Source: Opeltia flavorubescens (lineage: Eukaryota; Ascomycota; Lecanoromycetes; Teloschistales; Teloschistaceae). Taken from it: DNA of 64,000 bases. Every line of letters begins with the position of its first letter. Position 1 is the first letter of the stretch. The stretch spans positions 1,769,795 through 1,833,794 of the forward strand of contig KE546968.1 of assembly GCA_000442125.1 (NCBI GenBank), in the 5' to 3' direction. A program made the translations under genes and the position numbers. The notes below the pieces were generated by a model. It was given only the letters and a program-made list of their open reading frames with translations, ran no database searches and was not told the DNA's origin. This document shows positions 11,422-22,054 of the stretch, in pieces.

Positions 11422-12717
11422 ATGGACGAAAAGAAAATCTGGATACCCACGACAGCCGATGAAGTCCTCTTTATGTTGAGAGCAAAGAAGAAGATCCCCA
11501 ATCCCACTGACTCAAGCGGTGATCAAACACTCATTCACCGCTGCATTCGATGCTGTCAGCGTGCATCCAAGTCTTGCGCAGCTTGTCTGATTGCACCTAA
11601 TGATGATCGTAGTACCGATCACGCGACATGGTATTGCTCGGCCAAATGTCAAAAAGACGACTGGCCACGCCACAAGTCGCTTTGTAAAGCTTTGGTGGCA
11701 CGGAAGGTCCTATACCGCGCTGGTGAAACTGCGCAGGAGCTTTTTTACACCTACCGAGAGATTCTATTCGACAAACACATTGAGAGGATCGAGAGGAAAG
11801 GAAATGATCTCATACTGTACGAAGGAGAATATAAGGAAGCTTTCTTTCCATTCCCTACATCACTATGTGCCAATGAGAATGAGAAACAAGCCGTCCTGGC
11901 CTATCTCTTCACCGGGGATCCCTACGGATACATGGACGAGGCTCTCAAGTTGATGCTGCAAGGTAAGAGCTCCGGATATCAACCTCGATGATGACTTCGC
12001 TGATTTTCTCGAGGTATCTCAAGCAATATTGTAGAAGTTCCTGTGAAACTTAAAGATACAAATCCGGTCAAAGTCTGGACATGCAACGCGAGTAGCCAAG
12101 AAGAGTTACTGGAAGACGAACATGACATCCTCATCGTCACACTTCAAGATGGGGCGGAATATGTCCTCGATCTGGCAGGCGCACAGTATGGATATTTTGA
12201 GACGGTCACGCCTATCAAGCAGTACGAAGCTTCACGCGCGAAGAAGATTCTTCGAAGTAAGGCCATACCATTCAAAGACCGACGAAGTGACATCAGATTG
12301 CAATGGCTCGCAGACGGAACTTGGAAAGAACCTAGGCATCATTGTAACCTCCTGGCAAAATCGGAACTTACTTCCATTGTCGATAAGTGGGAAAAGTCGA
12401 ACATGTCTTTTCAAGCCATGCTCAAAGGCAATAACAAAGACTTCCAAGATAACAAGAAAAACTTCTTGAAGAGCGTTGAAGATGGCTTGAACAAATATGT
12501 CAGACGAGCTCGAGCATTGGGGGATTTTGAACTTAATACTGACCCGTATTTTCCGGAATTGGCACGGGAAGTAGAGGGAGAGAATGGGAAGGACAAGACT
12601 TATTCGGGGGAGTTTCTGGATTTTATGGCGAGGTCGCCAAAGAGAGGTTGGGGGTGGGATGATGTGCACAAGTTCATGATGCAGCATGCTGATGAGAGCA
12701 ATGGGAATACTTCATAG
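11422..12717 (+). CDS. MYND zinc-finger protein, 414 aa
   Basis: Two exons, 11422-11962 and 12014-12717, are joined through a GTAAGA...GAG-ended 51-nt intron with a Gly codon split; they give 415 codons with the stop. The start was set at the ATG at 11422, in a strong ACCATGG context. Residues about 37-78 form a MYND finger: CIRCCQRASKSCAAC, then WYCSAKCQKDDWPRHKSLC, with the expected Cys/His zinc ligands. The rest is acidic and lysine-rich, with no catalytic motif that I recognise. MYND fingers bind proline-containing peptides and often sit next to methyltransferase genes or SET domains; here the methyltransferase is the separate upstream gene. A regulatory or scaffolding role is likely, but this is inference. 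Confidence 0.8.
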
Positions 12718-13980
12718 GCGAATCTGAACTCAATTGTTGAGGCCTTAGTAGCCCGCTGGTGGCTACGCGTTGTAAATTAGATCCAATGGGCCATTCATAT
12801 CTGAAAGATCGGGTGAATTCAACTTTGTCATTACTAGCGAGATCGTAGGTATTGTGAATAGCCGTATCACTTGAAAGCAGATGAAGATTGTCCAGTCCAC
12901 CAAGGAGTTGACCTGCAGTATGAGATCATTCATGATGAAGTTTGCAATTTTGAGGCGAGAATGCTTTGTAAAATCTGGTCTCATGCCTTCGGCTTTCTTT
13001 GTTCAGCAATTATACCTTTGTTAGCCATATTTCTCATCTTAGCTCTGCCCATCAACGTATTTCTATTGCAGATATATTAGCTCTCTCTCTTTTCCTTGCT
13101 GCCGTGGAACCATCATACGTGGGATTTGTTCATTCATCGTGGATATGACCGGTGATGAGCTTGATCGCCGAAATCGCTCCTTCTGCGATGGATGGTTCCT
13201 AGACGAGGTGGGAAGGAGCGAAGTAGCAGATACCTTATGATCTCACCAATCAAGATATATTGCTCCGCGATGTATCCATTTTATCCTCTGCTTTTCTCGT
13301 GATGTGAGCTTTCCTTCAATCTTCTCGTGACTTCAAGTGTAAGAGACCGTCTTTGTATGTGACCATTCGGTTGTCGATTCTTGCTCGGCCCATACAGCAA
13401 TGAGAGGACAATGCAGATGAATAGTCTCAGACTAAAGTACCGATACAGGCGTATGCTTCATGCTCTTCTCAGCTTCTTGTCCTGTCATCATATATATTCT
13501 GCCTTACCAACTTTCATTATGTCCAGCTGTGATTCATATCTCTATTATTAACATCTCAGCAATGACAGTCTTCCAAATGCACGACCCACATTTTATTTGC
13601 TCTTATCATTGATCATCCTTGTCGAGTCATTTCCTAATCTTCTCCTTTACTGACGAGCGCAAACTTGCTCAATCATCAAAAAATGATTCCATGAGTCTTG
13701 GCTGGTGATTAGATTATATGACGGAATCGCAACCTCTCCTTTCATCAAGTATCGATTGCTACTCCATAGTAATTAATTTTTCTTTCATGAGCGTATTTGC
13801 TTGTGACTCCTTTGCGATTTTCGATACTTCGAATAAAGAATTGTGAGCTTTCTTTGTCTTGTGCGCAGTTCTTTCAACTTTCGTAGACATCACACAATAG
13901 AAATTTCGTGCGCTCTGGAGCCCTGCTCCCCTTTCGTTTTCTTCGTCGAGTCATCCTTCAGTAGTCTACATTCCTCCGCG
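12718..13980. other. Intergenic region upstream of the HEPN-like gene
   Basis: There is no supported gene in 1.26 kb. The stretch is AT-rich with many TCTT runs, as in fungal 5' leaders. A 69-aa frame ending in a hydrophobic stretch (12871-13080) has no support as a gene. The open frame of the next gene extends back to 13843, but without an ATG. Confidence 0.55.
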
Positions 13981-15771
13981 ATGTTGTCCATCAGAAAACG
14001 CACCATCTCTCGAACTCGGTCCGCCACAAAGGTCTCTCAATGGGGTACACAGAGCAGCCATCTAAACGGCGCGGTACGGTGCTCGAGATATCTTTCATCT
14101 ACAGTCTCTTTTTCCGCAACCATCACCCGGCGAATCCTATTCCAGGATCTTGCGGCACGAATGACGGCAATGGAGAACCGAGACAAGCCTTGGGAGCTAT
14201 ATCAGGAATTTGAGGATGACGTATCATCATCTTCAACAAAAGGGGACGATACATCATCGTCGATAGCATGGAGTGACGCATCATCAGCTGGATGGGGTGA
14301 AACATCATCAAGTAGTATACATACCGATGAATCCGAAAATTTGGAATGGCTGAAGACGATATCGCCAGCACCACGCTGCTCTGCTCCCTCTTCGAAAGTT
14401 TTACGCTTTACAGACCCGCTTCCTGAACGGCCAAGAATAACGCCAGGCAACGAATGCCTAGCTGATCGTCCAGTCTTCGACTTCTTCCACCGCTTTTGCG
14501 AACCCCGGCGTGCTATGAGTGTTTCTTGCAAACAAAAAGGAGATCTGGCAGACTATCTACGACGAGTAATGGAGGATGTCTGCTACGATTGGTGGAAACG
14601 TTGGATGCCGGAGCAAGCGCAATTGCTCATAGTAGATGGCCCTGATCAACTTGACCTACCGGCTTGGGCCCGTTTACTTGATCATCACCAGAATCGCAAA
14701 ATTCCTGAGGACGCATTAGATCCCGACTTTCAATTCTGGATGATGGCATCTTGCTGCGAAAATATGCGACACGTCGCAGTTCACCACAAAGATTATGACA
14801 CTGACCATATACTGAACGCTATTCGTCTGGCTCTAGGCCTCAAAGATGTCAAGCGAGCAGAAGCCATTCAAGCTGTGGTGAAGAGCATGTACGACGACAT
14901 CCCCCTGGGTATAGACTCAGACGATAACTGGTGGATTGACATCGTACCGGAATCATGGAGATCATCCAGACCTCAGCCGTACCAGTTCTCCACGCTATCA
15001 GATATCTTGGATTTAGTATGCGATAAACTCGTTGAACTCATCATGAGAAAGTGTCCGACTTCGTTCATAAGCTCTGAATACAAGGACTTACAAGATGTCG
15101 TCGAAGCTAATACTCAGCTCCTTCTCCCACCTAAGTACGCGGCAGATCCCAAGTACATTCGCGGTCTACTGCAAAGTTGTCGTGACCTGCGCAACTTTAC
15201 CGAGCACAGGAACCAGCTCACGTCAAGAAGAGCTAGAGAGATGGTAGAAGATTCGGCAAGACTCATGCGTGCGATTGGAGACAAGGAAGCTGCTCAGACA
15301 ATCTTGAACGATTTCCATGATATATGCTTGGAGATGCACGACATCGAACCTCACGATGACTTGCCACTGGCTATCCTTTGCCTGCGCGCGTTGAACCGGA
15401 TGATCAAGCATTTATCCTGCTGGCAGATGCCAGTCGTCTCATCGTACCATGCTTCTCGACATTGCGACGCTCAGGTTCTGATAGAAAGGAGATATGGCCC
15501 CCATCGTCACGTCATGCAGCCCATCTTCAAATTTCTCCTGAACCCGCTCATCAAAATGGCCATGAAAGAAGAAGATTATTTCAGACCGTACGATGACTAT
15601 GACTCGGTGTATTATCGAGAATATCGGAGGACTGACCGTGGGCTGAGTAATGCTTATGAGCTGTCAGCCGAATGGTATGTATGCATTCGGGATGGAGTAC
15701 TGGATATCGATGTGGCCAGGTCGCCGGCGGTGGATTATTGGGATGGGTTGTTGGGGAGTTGGGTTATTTGA
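13981..15771 (+). CDS. Tandem HEPN-like protein with mitochondrial-type leader, 596 aa
   Basis: This is one uninterrupted exon. The frame is open from 13843, but the first ATG is at 13981. Residues 1-55 contain ten Arg/Lys and no acidic residue, with SRYLSS at 35-40 resembling a processing site, so a mitochondrial presequence is likely. If translation starts at the ATG at 14161 the leader is lost. An acidic Ser-rich linker follows (DDVSSSSTKGDD). Two segments carry the HEPN signature RxxxxH: NMRHVAVHHKDYD with R263 and H268, and LRNFTEHRNQLTS with R404 and H409. In both, the motif is followed by a long helix, a short turn (LKD, IGDKE) and a second helix. HEPN domains with this motif are commonly metal-independent RNases. 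RNase activity here is inference. No nucleotidyltransferase or other known HEPN partner lies next to it. Confidence 0.7.
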   Translation: MLSIRKRTISRTRSATKVSQWGTQSSHLNGAVRCSRYLSSTVSFSATITRRILFQDLAARMTAMENRDKPWELYQEFEDDVSSSSTKGDDTSSSIAWSDASSAGWGETSSSSIHTDESENLEWLKTISPAPRCSAPSSKVLRFTDPLPERPRITPGNECLADRPVFDFFHRFCEPRRAMSVSCKQKGDLADYLRRVMEDVCYDWWKRWMPEQAQLLIVDGPDQLDLPAWARLLDHHQNRKIPEDALDPDFQFWMMASCCENMRHVAVHHKDYDTDHILNAIRLALGLKDVKRAEAIQAVVKSMYDDIPLGIDSDDNWWIDIVPESWRSSRPQPYQFSTLSDILDLVCDKLVELIMRKCPTSFISSEYKDLQDVVEANTQLLLPPKYAADPKYIRGLLQSCRDLRNFTEHRNQLTSRRAREMVEDSARLMRAIGDKEAAQTILNDFHDICLEMHDIEPHDDLPLAILCLRALNRMIKHLSCWQMPVVSSYHASRHCDAQVLIERRYGPHRHVMQPIFKFLLNPLIKMAMKEEDYFRPYDDYDSVYYREYRRTDRGLSNAYELSAEWYVCIRDGVLDIDVARSPAVDYWDGLLGSWVI

Positions 15772-16889
15772 GGAATTGATTGGCCTGGTTGGATATGTCG
15801 ACTTCATAAGGCATCGTCGCTGTTGCGATTGAAATCGGACGTTGACTGGTCATTTAATCATTTCACCGGCGACAAAGATCCGTAGAAGACCTAAATCAAC
15901 TAGCCATCTCGAAAGAGCGATCAAGCCGAATCAGAAGGGAATCGGGTTTGGATATTTACAAGATTACGCAGCGCTAGTCACCCCTGTCACACACTGAATG
16001 GCATCGTCTCTTGTCCATCAATCCCTAAGAAAAGGAAGCCCCTAGACAGAGTCGATGTTTTCAAGATGACATTACGGGAAAATTGAGGTTGATTAACACT
16101 TGTAGAATGTATCCAGACGTCGATAGACAGAGAGCAGAGTAAAAATATATGCATAAATTTTGGGAAGATCCTGCTGGAGAATTGGATGATCTAATATAGT
16201 CGTAATGATCGGAGGAAAGAATTTTGAATTATGTAGTACGAAGGCACATGCTAAACGACTAGCTAAATGCGTAGCAAAGATAATCACGATGGAGTGCGGT
16301 GACAGATCTTTTGTCTCGTATATTTCAGGAGTGTTTTGAGGGATAATCTGGGAATGTCATTCCGGTTGTAGTATATCTACCCCCTGGGCTTGGTATACAG
16401 CTTTATTCAAGAGTCCCAAGGGCTCTTCGGTAGGAGATTGATGTATATACCAGTCCAGCGCATAACGCACGTAAGTCTCTACAGTACCAAACCCTCGCAC
16501 TTTCTCCATCTATCACACATGATCTATCACCTGAACTCCAACCCCCTTGCTCCAAAGACACACGACTCAAGGTTCGACCCCCACCACCACCACCCTCCTA
16601 CAAACACACATTTACACATTTCCGTCCAAAATTCAATTAACCTCCTAACACCTAACTCGATTCCTCCTCATCGAGGATTGAACCCGTGCGAGTCTTCTCT
16701 AAACCCGTTCTCGACAGCAGATGGGTCTACGATTTTGCAAGCGCAGTTCGGTGCGTCGTTTATGGGGATTCTGGATCTGGCATCGTCGTTTCTGGTTCAT
16801 AGGTTAGGGGCGAGTACTCCATAGGTGGATGGGCCGAGAGGGGGAGAGATAAGGAGTTGGAGGTGGGAAAGTGGAAAGGGAAGTAAAAC
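15772..16889. other. Intergenic stretch between convergent genes
   Basis: There is no supported gene in 1.1 kb. A 144-aa plus-strand frame at 16390-16824 is His/Pro/Thr-rich from simple CAC/CCT sequence and is not credible as a protein. Confidence 0.55.
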
Positions 16890-17505
16890 TCACGGCACGA
16901 CACACTCCGCCGGCAAACCCGGTGTATCAAGTGTCGCTCCATCGGTGCCGCATTGTGCGCCTGCTTTGAGGCAATTTTCTTCGACGAGGGGGGAGATGCA
17001 TGAGAATTCCTAATTTGAGAGGATTGTCAGTGTTTGGGGAAACTCGTTTTAAGATCCAATAGGGGGGTGAGAAGAGGAATAAGGTGGGGATACATACACG
17101 TTCTGGTGGATTTGGAGCAGGTATGCTAGGTGGAGCGGGCGGTGGTCCGGCGGGGAGTGATCCTAGTGCTACGAGCCAGTCGGTGGATACGCCGTCGATG
17201 CATGTGCAGCTGTAGACATCATTTGGGATTAGCACAGCTCACTCACGACCCTCTTTCCCATTACCGCCGAGAAGATGACAGACTTACACGTCACATTCCT
17301 TTCCTGCATCTGGGGCTTTGTCGCATCCTAGGAGGGTTACTGATGCAGAGTGACATTTCTTTGTCAAGTCGACATCGTTGGAACAGTTTAGGGCTGAGAG
17401 GAAGCGGGGGAGGAGGGTTGGTGCTGAATCGGGGAAAGGGAAGGCGGTGGTGAGGAATGGAAGGGAGGATAGGAGGAGGGAGGTGGAGAGGAGGAGGGGA
17501 TGCAT
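16890..17505 (-). CDS. Small secreted cysteine-rich protein, 149 aa, ten cysteines
   Basis: Three exons on the minus strand (17288-17505, 17098-17209, 16890-17009) splice with consistent phase to 150 codons including the stop. The start at 17505 gives a clean signal peptide, MHPLLLSTSLLLSSLPFLTT, ending before AFPFPDSAPTLLPRF. The mature protein has ten cysteines in three groups (LNCSND, KKCHSA, LGCDK; KECDVCTCIDG; FSCISPLVEENCLKAGAQC and AECVVP), separated by a Pro/Ala-rich linker PAGPPPAPPSIPAPNPP. The even cysteine number suggests five disulfides. Spacing does not match the CFEM pattern. The size and cysteine content are those of apoplastic effectors or cell-wall proteins. Upstream in-frame codons extend to 17682, but they add non-signal sequence. 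Confidence 0.75.
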
Positions 17506-18406
17506 TGTGGTGGATAAGGCTCTGGTGAGATACTGGATGGTAGGATTTGGAGATTGGAATGAAGAAGCCCGGTGGTAAAATGAATTACAATGGTCAAGAA
17601 AAGTAAGAGAGATACTTGAAATATAGTTTGAGGACCATCGGGACGCTCGAGAGCTACAATATGAGGAGAAGCGACGAAACAAGGGATGATTTCTGAAGCT
17701 TGTAAGAAATTCATGCCCTGGCTTGCGGTATTCAGAGAATGAGACGGGACACCGGCTTGTTCATTGTGGCGGTTTTAGTGTCGCGATGCTGTCTGCTTTT
17801 CTCTTCCGAACTCAGCGAGTCCCCCATTTGAGGCAGGTCTTAGAGTTGCAGTTGAGGAAGAAGCGCGTAACACGCGGGTCGGGTATATCCGAAACCGGCG
17901 ACTCGGGTTTGACCAAAACTAGTGCGCGCTATGTCGGCTATTATGTATCAAGACAGTCTCCCCTGTTCATGCCGTCTATACAAATAATTGAATTGGCATT
18001 CGTCTTGCAATGTGGTGATGGGTTGAAACAGCGTTTGTCAAGCGTTGTTCGAAGAGTTGAGATTTTGGCTTTGGGGAAACTCTTGGACCGATCAACAGAG
18101 TCTGAATACGTCGCGTATTTCCTCCTCAAATCTGAATTGAGAATGTGTGGGAGTACTATCGTAGAGTGTTGCCATCGTGAATGCTGCTCGCTGTGGAATG
18201 GTTCACGACGTGATATCGGTCCTCAATATAAACCCATGCGATACATAGACAGGCCCAAAGCCATGGGTTAAATACTCCTGACCTTAAATTCAAGCTGATA
18301 TCACACATGCAAACAATGCCATTTTCCTCTCTTGCGATTGGGGAATCTCGAGGTGATTGGACCCAGCATGAGCTGTAGAATCTGATGCCCACCAGCTCCA
18401 AGCCGA
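17506..18406. other. Intergenic stretch
   Basis: There is no supported gene in 0.9 kb. A 182-aa plus-strand frame (17723-18271) shows no family features and its composition looks random. Confidence 0.5.
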
Positions 18407-19612
18407 TCAGTCAACTTGATATATCTTCCCATCTCTCAATTGTATCTCCACCTCATCCTCCGTCTCCAGCACCAGAGGAGGAATTAGGACTCCACCAAAG
18501 TGTGATGGCACCCTGCCATCCTCGCTTTCTTCTTCTCCAATCTTCCCATGCCACCACCGACATCCCTTTGCCTGCATCCGAATCATATACTGCCCATCAG
18601 CCAAGCCTTTCACCAGAGGCTCCAATTCAAATGTCTTGATCACGGGCTCTCTGGGCTTCAGGGTCACCACATCCTTGACCTTTGGCCGTCGATCGACAGT
18701 AGAGCTCGTCAAATGGCATACTCCGCGTTGCTTTTGCCTTTGAATCATTTCTCCTGTCGCTGTATTGATGATCTGTAAACTGGATGTCCGCGGGGATTTC
18801 TGATTTTCGTCAATGATCCTAGGACGGTCGTCGTCAGCGTTAGGTTCGGGTTGGAAGATCCCCCAAGGGTGAAGGAAATCTTGATGTCCTCGTGTCTGCA
18901 CGGTCACTGGGCAGGAACTTGTGTTGAGGACTGAGACTTCTAGGATATTACTGTTTCCTGGCTCTGGCTCGGCAAGTGTATGATTACAGGATGGAGTGGA
19001 TGCGCAAAGACGCATTCTTGTCTCGATCCTTGGTGGCCATTTCAGCTTTGACATGGTCTTGAATGTCGCATTGCCGGCTGTGGATTTGCTGTTGACTAAT
19101 TTCATGGCTTCGGAGTTATGGTCTGATGTTCCGCCTTCGTCGTTGAACTGCATTTGATTACTGTATGCCCACCGTTTCACACCAAGATCCTTGCTTGCTA
19201 GTCTTATCCTATACTTCTTCCTAGGCTCCAAGATTGATGCCAATTCCCGATCAGCATCGATCTGACATTGGTAAATAGTAAAAGAGTCCCTCCAGTTCTC
19301 CGTCCTGCCAACAGGAGATGGCACGGAAAGGCATCCTGCACCCTTTGCAGGAAATTCATGTAGGCTGAGATCAATCTCCATCCAATCTAGATCCTTAGGA
19401 TCTTGTTCATACAGAATGAGCAAGCCATGTGTCAGCGCATATGGGACATCGAGTACTGAGCCAGCAGTCTCGATGAGGATGGTTCGTGGGTCGGTGTCAG
19501 CTGGTGATCGACGACAGAGACCGAAGACTATGCTGAAAGGAAGCTGGCCCGACGTATCGAAGACTCGGTACCGGCTGTGGATTTGAGTGTGGATTCGTAG
19601 CTCGTTTGCCAT
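18407..19612 (-). CDS. Orphan intracellular protein, 401 aa
   Basis: A single uninterrupted frame starts MANELRIHTQIHSRYRVFDT. It has no signal peptide or membrane helix. The sequence is rich in short beta-like segments (PFSIVFGLCRRSPADTDPRT, YALTHGLLILYEQDPKDLDW, KKYRIRLASKDLGVKRW, PVIKTFELEPLVKGLADGQY), suggesting a beta-sandwich protein. It resembles uncharacterised fungal proteins that share an FGLCR-S-ADTDPRT opening, but I cannot name the family. It ends in VEIQLRDGKIYQVD. The neighbours do not suggest a pathway. Confidence 0.75.
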   Translation of the reverse strand: MANELRIHTQIHSRYRVFDTSGQLPFSIVFGLCRRSPADTDPRTILIETAGSVLDVPYALTHGLLILYEQDPKDLDWMEIDLSLHEFPAKGAGCLSVPSPVGRTENWRDSFTIYQCQIDADRELASILEPRKKYRIRLASKDLGVKRWAYSNQMQFNDEGGTSDHNSEAMKLVNSKSTAGNATFKTMSKLKWPPRIETRMRLCASTPSCNHTLAEPEPGNSNILEVSVLNTSSCPVTVQTRGHQDFLHPWGIFQPEPNADDDRPRIIDENQKSPRTSSLQIINTATGEMIQRQKQRGVCHLTSSTVDRRPKVKDVVTLKPREPVIKTFELEPLVKGLADGQYMIRMQAKGCRWWHGKIGEEESEDGRVPSHFGGVLIPPLVLETEDEVEIQLRDGKIYQVD

Positions 19613-20258
19613 GTCTAATTGCAGGTGGACGGTTACTTTTGTTGGGGGGAGAGTTAATTAAAGGTCGAGATGAGTGGAGCGGCGAATGTAACCCCTCTTG
19701 CATCCTCGTTCAATTCACTGAGCTCTAGATGATGATTATAGTCAATGCAGATTTTGGGGTTGTTTTGAGGCTGTATTATAGTGTGGTGTGGTTGATGAAT
19801 CCTCTGGGTTGGATTGCGACGGTGCAGAAATCATTCCCGCCGACTTGTCGCACTTTGCTCTCTGAAAAATAATCAAAAGAAGTTTAGCGACGGGTGAACT
19901 TCGGCTGAGCTTCGCGTAGACAGCATGTCAGATCTGTGCATTTTTCTTGTGTTGTATGCTGACAGCTCATGTTTCTGATCTCTTTACAAACACATCACTA
20001 CGCTACAAATGTCATATAAGAATCTTGAGTGCACCCAGAAGCTCGATCAGAAACTAACGATCGAGGGAATTACATGGTTGACAAAGGCTTCAGGAGCGGC
20101 ATTATGATTAGAGGTTGGCATCAACGATGGAGTTACTATGCTACAGCCGGTCTTGAGTCTACAACCAGACTTAAATGAATTTATAAGATGAAAAAAAAGG
20201 CACATTTCGTTTGGGGAAGAATTTTGAGTTAGATTGATCAATCAGTCTACACTTTATC
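19613..20258. other. Intergenic stretch
   Basis: I see no supported gene in 0.65 kb. It holds the promoter of the 401-aa gene on one side and the 3' end of the coiled-coil gene on the other. Confidence 0.5.
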
Positions 20259-20358
20259 TCACTCACCATTGCTAAGACCAAACAAATTGCTAGCGTACCA
20301 AAAATATCCAGTCCACCTCGAAAGACTCCTCCAACTCGTAATCCTACCATCTCGCAGT

Positions 20359-21234
20359 TCAAAGTCGAACCATGCAGTAAGGCCCAGTGCTATACAAACA
20401 ATAATCGCAAGCGCAGCTATATCCACCGACATAGGCGGGAGCCAAATAATCCCGCCGTGACGACTGGTTCATCTGCAGCTGCTCAACCTTATCCGTCAAC
20501 TTCTCAACCTCTCGCTCCAGCTTCCGAGATTTCTCATCCTCAAGCCGCTCTACGCGACGCCCCAGCTGGGTGATCGAGGACGATCCGCTATGGGACGATG
20601 GAGGTGCGGCGCTACGAGACGAAGATGGTTTGCGGGTCATGGCGCGGTCGTCGTCGCGGAGGGTCTGGACTCGGGGTACTAGTGCACGACTGTCACCACC
20701 GACATAAGTCTCCTTGTAGGCTGTAGGTGCAGCGGTCTTACGAGTAGAGGTTTTGGTAGGAGTAACGGTTCGGTCGCTATCTCGAGTGCGGCCGCTGTCG
20801 CGGGTGCTTGCTCGCATCTCCTCCTCGGAATAGATGGTCTTGACACGAGAATGAGACGAGGTTTCGGGTCGGCGACTATCAGACGTATATGGAGATTGGA
20901 CGACAGTTTGGCGGCCATCGTTGTAGGTCGTTTGTGGTGGGGCTCGAGATCGAGAGGAGTTGGGAACTTCATGGCGGCTTCCACCAACGGTGGTGAAAGA
21001 TTCGCGACGGCTGGATCCGCGCATGGTTTTCTCGTCGTAGCCGGTGGCGCGCGAAGCATGAGTGCTCTGCTTGGTGCTTGGTGAGCGGATTAGAAGTTCA
21101 TCGCCGCCTTTGGTGGAGAGACGAGTCGATTGGGATGGGCGGGAAGGAATCTCGGTGGCGTACCGGGAGGAAGAAGACTCAGTTGCGTATCGAGAGGAGC
21201 TACCGGTTTGACGATGGGAAGAGTACGAAGACAT
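20359..21234 (-). CDS. Ser/Arg-rich disordered protein with coiled coil; possible tail anchor in a shifted frame
   Basis: The start is at 21234 (MSSYSSHRQTGSSSRYATES). Roughly the first 215 residues are low-complexity Ser/Arg/Thr with the duplicated element SSRYAT and no fold signal. A coiled coil follows (LGRRVERLEDEKSRKLEREV, then EKLTDKVEQLQMNQ). In this frame the protein ends with a cysteine-rich, unconvincing tail at 20359. In another frame, immediately after the coiled coil (about 20455 to 20259), lies a clear membrane helix, SVDIAALAIIVCIALGLTAW, followed by a soluble tail. That looks like the authentic C-terminus, reached by a frame change that I could not explain with an intron. With it, the product would be a coiled-coil tail-anchored membrane protein. 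Function unknown. Confidence 0.65.
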   Translation of the reverse strand: MSSYSSHRQTGSSSRYATESSSSRYATEIPSRPSQSTRLSTKGGDELLIRSPSTKQSTHASRATGYDEKTMRGSSRRESFTTVGGSRHEVPNSSRSRAPPQTTYNDGRQTVVQSPYTSDSRRPETSSHSRVKTIYSEEEMRASTRDSGRTRDSDRTVTPTKTSTRKTAAPTAYKETYVGGDSRALVPRVQTLRDDDRAMTRKPSSSRSAAPPSSHSGSSSITQLGRRVERLEDEKSRKLEREVEKLTDKVEQLQMNQSSRRDYLAPAYVGGYSCACDYCLYSTGPYCMVRL

Positions 21235-21240
21235 TTTCAA

Positions 21241-22054
21241 TGATGATTTGGTATTGAAATCGAGAGATTGATAAATGTCTGTCGAGGTTTACTGAAGATC
21301 TTCTGTACGTTTGGTAATCTGGTCTTGTGTATTTGGTCTTATTGTGAGTCTATTGTGTGGAGCTGATGATGAGGATCGATTTCGACGAGATACGGGAAGC
21401 CTTAAATAGGCATTGAGAGAGTGCTTAGCAATACTTTGAGGGAGAAAGCCATTGTCCCGTCATAAAGATGGGCGAAACAAGACTATTGTCTGGTGACAAG
21501 GCAACGTATAAAGACGGAATGGTCATTGTGCCATCTTTATGTGTGATATCAAGTTGTTCAAGAAGACAAAGAATATTTGTTGAAAGACCACGATCGTGGA
21601 GCTGAGCATACCACTGTGCTGATTGGTCAGATGAAGCCTGGGTTAAAAGATAGGCCGAATTACGTCACGCGCCTGATGATGGGAGTTGCGTTAGTCATTT
21701 CTTCTCATGTAACAGGTAGTATTTCCGTTTCGCCGCGCTATATGACCTTGGCTTCCATCTTAAGGATACTGATCTCAATGATGTCTCATATGTCGCAACG
21801 TCTGCTCTTCTAGGCTAAGGAGTATCGCTAGCCGTCTCTGAATCGGAGGGTGCAAAGTATTCACCGAACGGTGGTGCTTGACCAGCCCAGATTTTCACAT
21901 TGGATTGATATCTTGGTAGACACCATGAACAGAGATATCGACTTTCCGATGACCGCTGGTCATAGTTTCTCACTTTCCTTTCATGTGGCGAGCGAGCGAT
22001 TCTAGTCACCATTTGTCCTCGATGACGGAAAGTGCGGAAATCTGCATCTTCCCA
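21241..22054. other. Intergenic stretch
   Basis: There is no supported gene in 0.8 kb. It contains the promoter of the coiled-coil gene and the 3' flank of the HET gene. The 78-aa frame at 21577-21813 is not supported. Confidence 0.5.

Noticed and set aside
16560-16600. GGTTCGACCCCC, resembling a tRNA B-box
   Set aside because: No A-box or acceptor stem at the right distance; the sequence is part of CAC-rich simple sequence. No tRNA was found anywhere in the window.
16390-16824. 144-aa plus-strand frame rich in His and Pro
   Set aside because: Produced by CAC/CCT simple sequence; no start context or conserved features.
16890-17505. CFEM-domain assignment for the small cysteine-rich protein
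   Set aside because: It has ten cysteines with spacing unlike the eight-cysteine CFEM pattern and lacks its central aspartate context.
17723-18271. 182-aa plus-strand frame
   Set aside because: No signal peptide, domain or biased composition typical of coding sequence; no supporting context.
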